A stretch of 64,000 nucleotides of DNA from Levilactobacillus enshiensis (GCF_007115095.1 NZ_SULH01000014.1:41615-105614), one strand, 5' to 3'; shown: positions 53,263 to 63,697, counted from the stretch's first letter. The notes: generated by a model from the letters alone, not told the origin. A program made the numbers and translations.

Positions 53263-53631
53263 TTGGCATTAGAAATAGATGATCAACAATTACAAGCGAT
53301 CCGGGAACGGATGGGTGAAGCCAATCAACGCGCCCACTTCGTTATTTTCCAGTCAACTGAAAAGGAGTCTGGGAAAGTTTTGCGTTTGATTACAGACATT
53401 GAAAGCTTTCGAGCGATTCAAGAGCAACATGCAACGGATTCAGACATGGAAATTATTCAAGATATCGTACCGATTACGGATACACTGGCACGTTGGGCAG
53501 TTGCGGAAAATATGGCTGCGCAACAGCAAAACGATGATGCTGAGGTTTTACAAGATCTCGAGCATTATACAAATGAAGTCTTAAAGGAAAATCAGCAGGC
53601 AGTTAATCCGCCAGATGATGGAACCGATTAG
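53263..53631 (+). CDS. Hypothetical conserved protein, about 122 residues
   Basis: The acidic, soluble protein (ALEIDDQQLQAIRERMGEANQRAHFVIFQSTEKESGKVLRLITDIESFRAI...) has a mixed alpha/beta start and a Gln/Asn/Asp-rich helical end. TTG at 53263 lies 8 bases after GAGG and is the likely start; a GTG at 53254 overlaps that site. No motif identifies a function. It is a single-gene unit. Confidence 0.55.
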   Translation: MALEIDDQQLQAIRERMGEANQRAHFVIFQSTEKESGKVLRLITDIESFRAIQEQHATDSDMEIIQDIVPITDTLARWAVAENMAAQQQNDDAEVLQDLEHYTNEVLKENQQAVNPPDDGTD

Positions 53632-53633
53632 GT

Positions 53634-53660
53634 GCTTACTACGGTGAGCATCTTTTTTAT
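53634..53660 (+). terminator. Terminator after the gene at 53263
   Basis: GGTGCT and AGCATC pair (one G-U) around TACTACGGTG and are followed by six T residues. Confidence 0.65.
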
Positions 53661-53895
53661 TTGCAGAATCAGAACGTTTGTTTGCTTTTTTTGACTAAGG
53701 TCAGCTTACGGGAAAAGGACAGGGAATGCAAGCCAGTAAAAAATGGGATTTGGCACTTAGGTCAAGCCAGAGTAGTTAAATATCGTTATTAAATTTAAAT
53801 AGTTGTAAAAACCATAAGCCGTTTGGCAACTGTTAGCTCGAATATACTGATAAACTAAAGCTAGTTATTAGAGAATCTTTTGAGGAGGGATTTTC

Positions 53896-54909
53896 ATGAG
53901 AAAGAAACGACTATTATTAACTGGTCTAGCCGTTGCAATGGGGATTTTTTTAGCTGGTGGCAGTGTGGCTGCACAAGCTAAGACGACTAATAAAACCGTT
54001 ACTTTCGGTCAATTGACCAATAAAAATACGAATCGATTAGCTGCTATTCGACAGGCTGCTCGTCAACAAATTTTGAAGCAGACTAAAGCGAAAGGGAGCC
54101 AGGTTACTGCGGTTTATAAGGTCAAACTGCCTAAACATATGACCAAGAAGGCCACTCTAACCGCCAATGGCCTGCGGATGAATTTGCTTAAAAACAGCTT
54201 TAAAGTCAAGCAAATAACCATTCCATATACGCAGCTAAAGGGTAAGATTTTAAATCGTTATTTGCCTAAGACCGATCGAACAGCCCGCGTAAAAACAAAT
54301 AAGATGGTGGCATTGACCTTTGATGATGGGCCGGATCCTACATTGACGCCGAAATTACTGAAAACGTTGAAAAAGTACAAGGTCCACGCAACGTTTTTTG
54401 AGGTTGGTCAAAGCGTCAGCCGTTACCCGAAAATTTCCCGAGCTGTGTTGGCGGGTGGTAACGAGTTAGGGAATCATTCATGGAACCATCCGGACTTTAA
54501 TACGATTGGAACAGCGCAAACGGTCAGTCAGATTACACGGACGAATCGCGCTATTTTCCAAGCGACCGGGACATTACCACAGTATGTTCGGCCACCATAC
54601 GGGAATATCACAGCAGCTGAAGGCAAGGCCATTGAGCAACCGATCATTCGTTGGTCGGTAGATTCTCGTGATTGGTCTTATTTAAATACGAGTCAAGATA
54701 TTAACGAGGTTATGAAGGATACGCATGGTGGTGAGATTGTGCTGATGCATGATATCCACGCCCAGTCCGTCGCAGCAGTGCCGACAATCATTAAGCGATT
54801 GAAAGCCAAGGGCTACAAATTGGTTACGGTCAGTCAATTGCTGAATTATCAAGCACTGCCAGGATTGCAATACTTTGGTGCAGGGGATTACCGAACGACT
54901 GGAAAATAA
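53896..54909 (+). CDS. Secreted polysaccharide deacetylase
   Basis: The 337-residue protein has a Sec signal peptide (MRKKRLLLTGLAVAMGIFLAGGSVAAQA) and a basic N-terminal region of about 100 residues. The NodB domain begins near residue 138: motif 1 VALTFDDGPDP (catalytic Asp), motif 2 NELGNHSWNHPDF (metal His), motif 3 RPPYGN, motif 4 RWSVDSRDW, motif 5 IVLMHDIH. Such enzymes remove acetyl groups from peptidoglycan or other cell-wall sugars and raise lysozyme resistance. The ATG follows GAGGAGGG. Confidence 0.9.
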   Translation: MRKKRLLLTGLAVAMGIFLAGGSVAAQAKTTNKTVTFGQLTNKNTNRLAAIRQAARQQILKQTKAKGSQVTAVYKVKLPKHMTKKATLTANGLRMNLLKNSFKVKQITIPYTQLKGKILNRYLPKTDRTARVKTNKMVALTFDDGPDPTLTPKLLKTLKKYKVHATFFEVGQSVSRYPKISRAVLAGGNELGNHSWNHPDFNTIGTAQTVSQITRTNRAIFQATGTLPQYVRPPYGNITAAEGKAIEQPIIRWSVDSRDWSYLNTSQDINEVMKDTHGGEIVLMHDIHAQSVAAVPTIIKRLKAKGYKLVTVSQLLNYQALPGLQYFGAGDYRTTGK

Positions 54910-54924
54910 ATTAACGCATAAGAA

Positions 54925-54951
54925 AAAGGACCCGGATATTTCGGGTCCTTT
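54925..54951. terminator. Bidirectional terminator between the deacetylase and dapE-like genes
   Basis: AAAGGACCCG and CGGGTCCTTT pair perfectly around GATATTT. Confidence 0.88.
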
Positions 54952-54964
54952 CGTCTGCCAGTGG

Positions 54965-56107
54965 TTAGGCTAGAAATTTTTTCGCCAATCGTTCATAAAC
55001 ATGCTGAACGTGAGCAAATAGGTCGAGGTCGACGGATTCGTTGAGTGAGTGGGCATCGTTCCATTCACCGGCACCGTAAACCACGACGGGGAATTGATTG
55101 GCAGACTTGGTGTATTCCGAGGCATCGGTTGCACCATGAATGACTTGTAGCTCAACGGGGTGACCGAATTCGTCATCCGCAATTTGTTTCGTTAATTTAA
55201 CCAGGTCAGAGTCTGTGGCACTAATGACCGGTTTGAAGCTGTAGTCGACGTGTAACGTCAGATTAACATTGGCTTCCTGGTTCAGTTTATCAACCGTTTC
55301 GTTTAGTCGCTTGATGACCGCTTCGTTATCAAATTCGGGAATCGGCCGGATGTTACCTTGGAGCTCCGCCTTAGCGGGAATGCTGTTGACTTGTTCGCCG
55401 CCGTTAAAGACAGTCACGCTGTGGACTAGTGGGCCGAGTTCAGGGCTAACAGGTGCGTCGGCAAACGCAGTGGCTTCAGCTGTGACGTATTTGATCAGGT
55501 TTGTAATGGCGTTGATGCCCTTTTCAGGCATTGAGCTATGGGCACCACGTCCCTGCGAATAAACATGATAGTTTAGCGATCCATTGTGGGCGTAAACTAG
55601 ATTACCACCGGTTGGTTCACCGATAATGATCCCGTCTAAATCGTCAGCAATCCCTTGTTCGGTTAATAACCGTGAGCCCATGGCACCATTTTCTTCACCA
55701 ACCGTACCAATGAAACGCAGCCGACCGTTAAGCTTAGTTTTTTGCTCGGCCAGGTTAATAAAGGTGATGACCATTCCAGCTAGACCACTCTTCATGTCAG
55801 CAGCACCACGGCCGTATAGCCGATTGTTTGCAACGTGTGCGGAGAAGGGATCGAACTGCCAGTCAGCAACATCACCAGTTGCGACGGTGTCTAGGTGACC
55901 GGCCAATGCCAGAACCTTATCACTAGTGGCATCGCCAATTTCAGCGACAATGTTACTACGACCATCTGTGTAAGGAATGATTTTGGATGTGATGCCATGA
56001 TTGGCAAAGAGTTTTTGAATATAGGTGGCCACAGCCGCTTCGTTACCGTTAACGGAGTTGATTTCAACTAGTTCCTGTAGAATTTGAACCTGTTCAGTAT
56101 CTTTCAT
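54965..56107 (-). CDS. dapE: M20-family peptidase, probable succinyl-diaminopimelate desuccinylase
   Basis: The 380-residue zinc enzyme has the M20 signatures: LALAGHLDTVATGD (metal His and catalytic Asp), GRGAADMKSGLAGMV (metal Asp), GTVGEENGAMGSRLL (catalytic and metal Glu) and, near the end, GAGEWNDAHSLNESVDLD (metal His). The ArgE/DapE/ACY1 pattern with GAHSSMPEKGINAI in the lid domain fits DapE-like proteins of lactobacilli. Diaminopimelate synthesis or a related deacylation is inferred. No other lysine-pathway gene is adjacent. Confidence 0.82.
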   Translation of the reverse strand: MKDTEQVQILQELVEINSVNGNEAAVATYIQKLFANHGITSKIIPYTDGRSNIVAEIGDATSDKVLALAGHLDTVATGDVADWQFDPFSAHVANNRLYGRGAADMKSGLAGMVITFINLAEQKTKLNGRLRFIGTVGEENGAMGSRLLTEQGIADDLDGIIIGEPTGGNLVYAHNGSLNYHVYSQGRGAHSSMPEKGINAITNLIKYVTAEATAFADAPVSPELGPLVHSVTVFNGGEQVNSIPAKAELQGNIRPIPEFDNEAVIKRLNETVDKLNQEANVNLTLHVDYSFKPVISATDSDLVKLTKQIADDEFGHPVELQVIHGATDASEYTKSANQFPVVVYGAGEWNDAHSLNESVDLDLFAHVQHVYERLAKKFLA

Positions 56108-56205
56108 AAAAGCCTGCCCGCTTTCTCACCATATTTTAATTTTAAGTGTAGCACGCTTTACAGGAAATATGCGAATAATGTTATTAAAAATGAGAAAATT
56201 TATAG

Positions 56206-56249
56206 CAAACATTTGTTCGTTTTTGGCGTTTAGTATGCTAGAATATAAT
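56206..56249 (+). promoter_or_regulatory. rexB promoter with LexA (SOS) box
   Basis: CAAACATTTGTTCG (56206-56219) differs at one base from the Gram-positive LexA consensus CGAAC-4-GTTCG. TTTTGG (56221-56226), 17 bases and TATAAT (56244-56249) follow directly. LexA would block RNA polymerase here until DNA damage. Confidence 0.65.
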
Positions 56250-56324
56250 TACCTTAGATGGCAACGGTCTGAAATTAGGCTGGGGCTTACATAGCGCATA
56301 CTAGAAAAAATAGGAGGTCGGCTG

Positions 56325-59300
56325 ATGAGTTTACAGTTTGTTTTGGGCAGTGCGGGGATGGACCACAGAACACCGATGGTGACAACGATGGCGGAACAGG
56401 TTACCACAATACCCGCGGATCAATACTACTATTTGGTTCCTAATCATATTAAGTTCGAGACCGAAGTGGATGTACTGGCAGCGTTGAAGGAGCGGATAGC
56501 ACCGGATCAGCCACTATTTGCACAGACGCAGGTTCAAGTTTTTTCTTTTACCCGATTAGCCTGGTTTTTCATGAAAAATGAACCAGTTTATCAGCTGCCC
56601 CGAATCTCAACGGCTGGCCTGAATATGCTGATCTATCAAATCATCCAAAGCCATGCGGATGAGCTGACTATTTTCCGTGGTGAGGTCGATCGGCCTGGGT
56701 TTATTACGCAATTGACGACGCAGCTGGCCGAGCTGAAAGTGGGCCAGGTCACGGCTGCCGATCTCCTGACCGCAGTAGATAATTTAACAACGACGAATGC
56801 TGATTTACAGGCTAAATTACATGATTTAATGATTTTATACGAGGCATTTGAGACTCAGATGCTGGGTAAATATGTAGAAAATACAGATTTACTTAATCAG
56901 TTAGCCGACTACTTGGCGACTAAAGTTGATTTGAGCCATGCTCATTTTTATTTGGAAGGATTTTCACAGTTGAGTGCTCAGGAACGGAAGCTCGTTTCGG
57001 TCCTGATTCAGCGTTCAGCCAGCGTTGAAGTGGCATTGAACTTAGACAAGGGTTATCCGCAAGAGTTGCCAGATACAACGACTCTCTTTTTTCAGTCGGC
57101 CAAATTGTATCATCAGCTTTACGTTGAAGCGCGGGCAGATAAAGTTCCGGTCTTGATTGATCAGCAAGCAACGGCTGCCCGTGTTTCGCCAGATCTACTG
57201 GCGCTCGACCATTTTTGGCAGGAGACGAATACGTTGTCGCCGCAGCCCAAACCCGCAGCCGCAGTTCTAAAGGATGTCAAAATTGTTCAAGCTGCTAATC
57301 GGTACGTAGAGGTTTCGCATGTGGCGACTCAGATTCGTCAACTCGTGGCGACTGGACAGTACCGCTATCAGGATTTCTTAGTCTTAGCGCGCCACCTAGA
57401 TGCTTACCAAACGGTGATTGATCCCATCTTTAAGGCGCAGGAGATTCCTTACTTTGATGACGCCGATGTTCAAATGGCCGATCATCCCTTTGTAGAGCTA
57501 CTCAATGCATTATTTGATGTGCAACGAAAGAATTATCGGTATGCTGATGTGTTTCGTGTTTTAAAGTCCGAACTGCTTTTGCCAGTTGGGGATGATGGTG
57601 AGCCATTAAATTTAAACAGTTATCGACGGGCATTGGCACTAACTGAGAATTTGGTCCTAAAGAATGGCTACGAAGGCCAGTATCGTTGGACGCAGGATAA
57701 GGATTGGCTGTACACGCGCTTTTCAGCTGGAGATGATAGTGTTCAGACAACGCATGATGAGCAAGTAACGACACAGATTAACGTGATTCGTCACTTTGTA
57801 AAGGAGACATTGCCACCATTTTTTGCTAGATTAAAGGCGGCCACAACTTACACCGAAGCGGCCGCAACGTTGTACCAATTTCTGGAAAATCATGGTGTGA
57901 GTCAACGCCTGATGGCCTGGCGGGACCAAGCGATAGCAGTTGGGGACCTATTTCGAGCGGGACAACCCGAACAGACTTGGGCAACCTTCTGCCAGATGCT
58001 CGATGAGTGCCATAGCATTTTGGGCGACCAACCATTTAATCAGACAGATTTTCAGTCTTTGTTGCAAGCGGGGTTTGCCGGTGCGAAATTTAGCCAAATT
58101 CCATCGACGCTTGATCAGGTTATGATTTCCGAAAGTGGAATTGTGCAGGCGAATAATCGTAAGATAACTTTCTTAATGGGAGCAACCGCCGATAGCATGC
58201 CTGATGATCAAGTACCGACGACGTTACTAGCGGATAATGATCGGCAGGACTTAAGCGAACAACTACAGGCAACGGATGCGAACAGTTACTTGCGTGATGA
58301 TGCAGCGACACAGCTTGCGGGTGAGCCTTACTTGAACTATCTAGCGTTTCTAAGTGGGAGTGACCAGTTAATCTTTAGCTATCCGGCAACGAGTGACAGT
58401 GATGGTGGCTTGCAAATTTCACCATACGTTGCACGAATTCGCGATTACTTCAAGTTACCGGTCACGCTAGCTGCAGCGACACCCGGAGCTCAGCAGACGG
58501 ATATTTTACCCTTTGTGGGGACTCGGCGGACGACACTGCGCCATCTGGTACAGGCTAGCCATGATAGCCAGACACGTGAACAGCCATTATCACCGGCTTG
58601 GCTTTATGTTTTACGCACCTTACGCGCGGACGTAAACTATGGTGAGCTGACGACAAAATTGCTTGGTAGTCTGAGCTATCGTAATGTACCGGACCAACTG
58701 ACACCAGACATTGTGACGCAACTGTACGGTAATAAGATTAGTACGTCTATTTCTAAATTAGAGGAGTACTATGCCAATCCATATGCTTACTTTTTGAAAT
58801 ACGGATTAAAATTACAGGAACGTGATGTTTTTGAGCTCTCACCAGCTAGTACCGGTGAGTTCTTCCATGCGACAATGGATGGTCTCATGAAAATCGTTAA
58901 CGAACAAAAATTAAACTTGGCAGATTTGGATGACCAACAACTCCGAGAGATGACGGATGAAGTGATTGCAAAGGTCTTGGATACCACGACCAATCCCCAG
59001 TTTGCCATCTTAGAAAGTTCGAATCGAATGATCTACATTCGGCAACAGCTGATTAAGACGATGCGTCAGATGGCGAAGACGCTACATGAGCAGAGTAAAC
59101 GGACTAAATTGCGACCTAAACGGACTGAGGTTCAGTTTGGCCTGGGAGATGAGCGCGGCTTAGATGCCTTATCATTCGACTTGGAAAAGAAACGTAAGGT
59201 AACGGTGCGTGGCCGAATTGACCGGTTAGATGCGATGCAGCTTCAGGATAAAACGTATCTGGGAATCGTTGATTATAAGAGCTCCGAGCACAAGTTTAGT

Positions 59301-59930
59301 TATCAGGATGCCTACTATGGACAGGCCATGCAGATGCTAACGTATTTGGATGCGGTTAAGAAGAATCTACCAGAGTTATTAGCGAATGAGACCCCGGTTA
59401 ATGCAGAGTTAGCTGGCGCCGTTTACCTCCATTTGCAAAATCCGATTTTAAAGGCAGCGGATGTTCTAGACGATGATCCCTTAGAGGCTTTGCTCAAGGC
59501 AGAGCAGTATCAGGGGTTATTACTAGATGACCCCGACCTATTGACCAATTTAGATTCCTTGTTTTCAACGGACGATTATAGTGGGAGTTCACTGTTATTC
59601 CGCGGATTACGGCGGACGGTTAAGGGGACGATTACGTCCTACAGCAAGATGCTGGTCAAGCCAGCAGAGTTGGACTTGCTACTCGAACATACGGAACGGT
59701 TGATTAAGCGAGCGGCAACCGAAATTTTCGATGGCCACGTGGATCTGGCACCATTCCGAGAGCAGAACCGAACAGCCCTGCAATTCTCGCCGTACAAGTC
59801 GATTATGCAGTTTGATCCGTTGTTAAAAGAAAATAACTACCGGGAGCTTGCGGCATTAAAGAAAGATGATGTCATGGCTCGGATCAAGGCCGAACAGGAA
59901 AAGGAGGCAGCCGATGAGCGCAAAATTTAG
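56325..59930 (+). CDS. rexB: ATP-dependent helicase/nuclease subunit B (RexB/AddB type)
   Basis: The 1201-residue protein is the second subunit of the RexAB double-strand-break resection complex. The position of the AddB Walker A reads LGSAGMDHRTPM, without the Gly-Lys-Thr, so ATP binding is lost as in the RexB subfamily. The C-terminal RecB-type nuclease is kept (VRGRIDRLDAMQLQDKTYLGIVDYKSSEHKFSYQDAYYGQAMQMLTYL). The Cys cluster that holds an iron-sulphur centre in B. subtilis AddB is replaced (TALQFSPYKSIMQFD). TAGGAGG precedes the ATG. It overlaps rexA by 17 bases. Confidence 0.95.
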   Translation: MSLQFVLGSAGMDHRTPMVTTMAEQVTTIPADQYYYLVPNHIKFETEVDVLAALKERIAPDQPLFAQTQVQVFSFTRLAWFFMKNEPVYQLPRISTAGLNMLIYQIIQSHADELTIFRGEVDRPGFITQLTTQLAELKVGQVTAADLLTAVDNLTTTNADLQAKLHDLMILYEAFETQMLGKYVENTDLLNQLADYLATKVDLSHAHFYLEGFSQLSAQERKLVSVLIQRSASVEVALNLDKGYPQELPDTTTLFFQSAKLYHQLYVEARADKVPVLIDQQATAARVSPDLLALDHFWQETNTLSPQPKPAAAVLKDVKIVQAANRYVEVSHVATQIRQLVATGQYRYQDFLVLARHLDAYQTVIDPIFKAQEIPYFDDADVQMADHPFVELLNALFDVQRKNYRYADVFRVLKSELLLPVGDDGEPLNLNSYRRALALTENLVLKNGYEGQYRWTQDKDWLYTRFSAGDDSVQTTHDEQVTTQINVIRHFVKETLPPFFARLKAATTYTEAAATLYQFLENHGVSQRLMAWRDQAIAVGDLFRAGQPEQTWATFCQMLDECHSILGDQPFNQTDFQSLLQAGFAGAKFSQIPSTLDQVMISESGIVQANNRKITFLMGATADSMPDDQVPTTLLADNDRQDLSEQLQATDANSYLRDDAATQLAGEPYLNYLAFLSGSDQLIFSYPATSDSDGGLQISPYVARIRDYFKLPVTLAAATPGAQQTDILPFVGTRRTTLRHLVQASHDSQTREQPLSPAWLYVLRTLRADVNYGELTTKLLGSLSYRNVPDQLTPDIVTQLYGNKISTSISKLEEYYANPYAYFLKYGLKLQERDVFELSPASTGEFFHATMDGLMKIVNEQKLNLADLDDQQLREMTDEVIAKVLDTTTNPQFAILESSNRMIYIRQQLIKTMRQMAKTLHEQSKRTKLRPKRTEVQFGLGDERGLDALSFDLEKKRKVTVRGRIDRLDAMQLQDKTYLGIVDYKSSEHKFSYQDAYYGQAMQMLTYLDAVKKNLPELLANETPVNAELAGAVYLHLQNPILKAADVLDDDPLEALLKAEQYQGLLLDDPDLLTNLDSLFSTDDYSGSSLLFRGLRRTVKGTITSYSKMLVKPAELDLLLEHTERLIKRAATEIFDGHVDLAPFREQNRTALQFSPYKSIMQFDPLLKENNYRELAALKKDDVMARIKAEQEKEAADERKI

Positions 59931-62900
59931 TTTTACACCTAGTCAAGACCAGGCGATTCATCAGATTGGGAATAATCTATTAGTGTCTGCATCAGCCGGA
60001 TCTGGAAAGACCCGGGTGCTGGTTCAACGTGTGATTTCACACTTAAGGGCAGGAATAGGGATCGACAAAATCTTAATCGTCACCTTCACCAAAGCGGCGG
60101 CTGCCGAAATGCGAGATCGAATTCAAACAGCTTTGCGCCAAGAGCTAGCAGCTAATCAGGGGAATAGTGAGCGGCAGGCCTTTTATTTACGACAGTTGAA
60201 CCAACTTCCTGTCGCCGATATCAGTACGCTGGATGCTTTTTGTTTGCGTATTTTGCAGCATTATTATTATGTGATCGATTTCGATCCCGTTTTTCGCTTA
60301 CTAGCTGATGAGACTGAAAATGCCCTACTTCGGGATGAAGTCTGGTCAGATTTACGAGAACAGCTCTATGCTAACGATGAGAGTGGTTTGTTTGCGCGGT
60401 TGACGGAGAATTTTTCGGGTGATCGTAGCGATGATGGACTGGCTGACTTAGTGCAACAAACCTATACCTTTGCCAATGCCACCCCCAATCCAACTGCATG
60501 GTTAGCAGCTTTACCACAACCGTATCAGCTAGATAGTGAGCGGCTGACCCAGACAACATTCTTTCAGCAGAAATTAGCGCCTTTGTTTACGGCACAGTTA
60601 CAACAAATTCAGGCGGACTTAACTAGCGCGGAGCAGTTAGCAACGCAAAACAATTTAGAGAAGCAAGCCGCCCACCTGCAGACTATTTTGGCAAGCTTGC
60701 AGACTATTTTGGATTTAGTTGCTAATGGGAGCTGGAATGATTTACGGGCTGCCGTTCAGAACTTTACGTGGGGACGCATGCCAAGTATTCGGAAAACAAA
60801 CGAAGATTTTCCGGTCTACAATGAGCTCAAAACGACCTATTACGACCCCGCCCGTAAGCAGTTAGACGCGTTGAAGAAGACGTATCTGATTCAGAATGAA
60901 GAACAGGCCATGACCACGATTGCGAAATCAGGCGAATTAGTTGGCGAATTAGCCAACGTTGTCACAGATTTTCGGCAAGCTTATCGGGCTGAAAAGCAAC
61001 GACGGCATGTACTGGACTTTGCAGACATCGAGCATGCCGCGTTAGAAATTTTAACCAGTGATACGGCGCAATCGAAACATGTTGCGGCACAGTTGCGCGA
61101 CCAATACGCTGAAATTATGATCGATGAGTATCAGGATACGAACGGCCTGCAGGAAGCGATTCTAACGGCGATTGCTGAGCCAGCACCTAAAGGAAATCTT
61201 TTCATGGTGGGGGACGTAAAGCAGTCCATCTACCGTTTCCGACAAGCTGACCCTACTCTGTTTATGGGGAAAACGGATCAGTATGCCGCGGATGAAAATG
61301 CGGGGCAACTCATCACATTAGCTGAAAATTTCCGGTCGATGAAAAATGTTGATGACTTTACCAACCTCATCTTTAAGCAGCTGATGGATCGTGAATTGGG
61401 TGAGATTGCTTACACGGGTGCTGCACAACTGAAGTTTGGGGCCACCTACTACCCGGAAGATGTTGAAAGTACAGCCGAACTCTTAGTCTATTTGACTGAG
61501 GGGACTGAGGAAGCTCATGATGGGGAACCAATGGATGAGACCTTTCAAGTGGATGACAAGCATCAGGGCGAGGTCCTGATGACTGGGAAAAAGATTCAGG
61601 AACTGATTGCCGCCAAGACGCCGATTTATGACCGAGAAAAGAAGCTAACCCGGCCCATGGACTATCGAGATATTACGTTATTGACGCCTACGCGAACGAA
61701 TAATTTAATCATTACCGATGAACTCCGGCGAATGGGAATTCCCGTAGTCGTCAACGATGCGCAGAACTACTTTAAGACGACTGAAATTCAGATCATGATG
61801 GCACTATTACGGATTATCGACAACCCCTATCAAGATATTCCGTTGGCGGCGGTTCTGCGTTCACCCATTGTGGGCTTGAACGAAAATGAGTTAGCTCTGC
61901 TGCGAATCAATCAGCGGACAGGGGATTATTACCAAGCACTGTTACATTTTCAGCAAACCTTCGCGACAGGGACTAGTAGCGCTATGCAGCAGCGCGTCTA
62001 CGAGAAAATTAGTCACTTCTTAGAACAACTGCAGATGTTTCGTGACATTGCGCAGCAAAATGAGTTGGTGACGCTAATTTGGCGTATTTATCAAGAGACC
62101 GGATTTCTGGATTATGTGGGGGGGATGCCGGCCGGTGAACAACGACAAGCCAATTTACATGCGTTGTATGAACGGGCACAGAGCTACGAAAAGAGTAGTT
62201 TTAAAGGGCTCTTCCAATTTGTTCGTTTCGTTGAGCGTTTACAACAGCGGGATACTGATTTGGCTGGTGCACCGGTTCAAACGGCCGAAAATGCAGTGTC
62301 CGTGATGACCATTCATGGGAGTAAGGGACTGGAATTTCCAGTCGTCTTCATCATGGACGCTTCACGGCAGTTCAACCGGCAAGATCAGCAAGGAAACTAC
62401 GTCATGAGTGGCAAGTCTGGCATCGGCATTGACTACTTGGATACTGAAAGCCGCATCAAGGCGCCGAGCTTACAGAAGCTAGTGACGGCCCAAGCCATTT
62501 CACGGGCCAGCTTAGCTGAGGAAATGCGTAAATTATATGTGGCGTTGACCCGTGCTGAGTCACGACTCTATATTGTGGGTTCACATAAAAATCAAGAAGA
62601 GGCGCTTAGTGCTTGGGAACAGGCCTACCAAAGCCCAGAGCTTGTTTTGAATGCCACCTTACGGGAAAAGAATACGTTAGCCAATTATTTGGATTGGATT
62701 GGGATGTGCTTGATTCGGGATCCCCATTTTGATTCAGAGTTAAGAACGGAAACGAGTGCCTTTTCCGGGCTGGCTGGTGACCCCGCTCAGTTTAAGGTTT
62801 CTTTTGCAACGGCGGCAGATGTTGAACCAATGCAGTCCGTGGGTGATGCGGCTGCTGACTGGTTACAATCGGCAAGCGAGACTGCCGAAAAGGTTGATGA

Positions 62901-63693
62901 TACAGCGGTTTCTGGGGAACAGATCAAAGCCATTATGGATTTTCAATACCCGCATCAAGCGGCAACAGAAACAACCGCTTATCAGTCTGTGTCTGAAGCC
63001 AAACGGTTATTCGAAGATCCAGACAACGCCACGATTGGAGAATACCAACCGACCGAACGGGGTCAAGCTGGGCATCGGTTTGTGACGCATGACTTTGCGC
63101 GGCCGGAGTTTTTACAAACGGTACGAGAGCCCCTACCAACGGAAATCGGGAGTGCGACCCACTTGGTTTTACAACAGTTGGACGTGACGTCGGCCCCTAC
63201 CATGGCTAGTGTTCAGAAACTGATTGATCAGTTGGTTACGGATCAAGTCTTATCGGCTGAGGTTGCACAGCGCGTGCAACCGGATTTAATTTTACGTTTC
63301 TTTACGAGTGACTTGGGCCAAAAAATCTTGGCAACGCCAGACCAGTTGCATCGAGAAGTGCCATTTTCACTCTTAATGCCAGCACGAAGCCTATTTCAAG
63401 ATTTCAAAGAGATGGACTCGCAGGTTCTGGTCCATGGGATTGTTGATGGCTACTTAGTCACAGAGGCGGGCGTGATACTGTTCGACTATAAGACCGACCA
63501 CGTGAATCCACGGGATGTCGCCAGAAGTGAAGCGAAGTTGCTGGAACGGTACGGTGGCCAGGTCAACCTCTACGCAGCGGCTTTAAAACAGATGACGGGA
63601 CAACCAGTGATTGCCCAGTACCTGTACTTATTGGCTACCGGCGATTTAGTTCCAGTTCCCACACAGCAAATTCAAAACTTAGATAACGAGTAG
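59914..63693 (+). CDS. rexA: ATP-dependent helicase/nuclease subunit A (RexA/AddA)
   Basis: The 1259-residue UvrD-like helicase and nuclease has Walker A LLVSASAGSGKTRVLVQRV, motif Ia IVTFTKAAAAEMRDRI, motif II IMIDEYQDTNGLQE, motif III FMVGDVKQSIYRFRQADP, motif V VMTIHGSKGLEFPVVF and motif VI LYVALTRAESRLYI. The C-terminal RecB-type nuclease has HGIVDGYLVTEAGVILFDYKTDHV. The ATG at 59914 follows AAGGAGG and lies inside the end of rexB, so the two subunits are made together. RexAB resects broken ends and loads RecA. Confidence 0.97.
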   Translation: MSAKFSFTPSQDQAIHQIGNNLLVSASAGSGKTRVLVQRVISHLRAGIGIDKILIVTFTKAAAAEMRDRIQTALRQELAANQGNSERQAFYLRQLNQLPVADISTLDAFCLRILQHYYYVIDFDPVFRLLADETENALLRDEVWSDLREQLYANDESGLFARLTENFSGDRSDDGLADLVQQTYTFANATPNPTAWLAALPQPYQLDSERLTQTTFFQQKLAPLFTAQLQQIQADLTSAEQLATQNNLEKQAAHLQTILASLQTILDLVANGSWNDLRAAVQNFTWGRMPSIRKTNEDFPVYNELKTTYYDPARKQLDALKKTYLIQNEEQAMTTIAKSGELVGELANVVTDFRQAYRAEKQRRHVLDFADIEHAALEILTSDTAQSKHVAAQLRDQYAEIMIDEYQDTNGLQEAILTAIAEPAPKGNLFMVGDVKQSIYRFRQADPTLFMGKTDQYAADENAGQLITLAENFRSMKNVDDFTNLIFKQLMDRELGEIAYTGAAQLKFGATYYPEDVESTAELLVYLTEGTEEAHDGEPMDETFQVDDKHQGEVLMTGKKIQELIAAKTPIYDREKKLTRPMDYRDITLLTPTRTNNLIITDELRRMGIPVVVNDAQNYFKTTEIQIMMALLRIIDNPYQDIPLAAVLRSPIVGLNENELALLRINQRTGDYYQALLHFQQTFATGTSSAMQQRVYEKISHFLEQLQMFRDIAQQNELVTLIWRIYQETGFLDYVGGMPAGEQRQANLHALYERAQSYEKSSFKGLFQFVRFVERLQQRDTDLAGAPVQTAENAVSVMTIHGSKGLEFPVVFIMDASRQFNRQDQQGNYVMSGKSGIGIDYLDTESRIKAPSLQKLVTAQAISRASLAEEMRKLYVALTRAESRLYIVGSHKNQEEALSAWEQAYQSPELVLNATLREKNTLANYLDWIGMCLIRDPHFDSELRTETSAFSGLAGDPAQFKVSFATAADVEPMQSVGDAAADWLQSASETAEKVDDTAVSGEQIKAIMDFQYPHQAATETTAYQSVSEAKRLFEDPDNATIGEYQPTERGQAGHRFVTHDFARPEFLQTVREPLPTEIGSATHLVLQQLDVTSAPTMASVQKLIDQLVTDQVLSAEVAQRVQPDLILRFFTSDLGQKILATPDQLHREVPFSLLMPARSLFQDFKEMDSQVLVHGIVDGYLVTEAGVILFDYKTDHVNPRDVARSEAKLLERYGGQVNLYAAALKQMTGQPVIAQYLYLLATGDLVPVPTQQIQNLDNE

Positions 63694-63697
63694 CATT

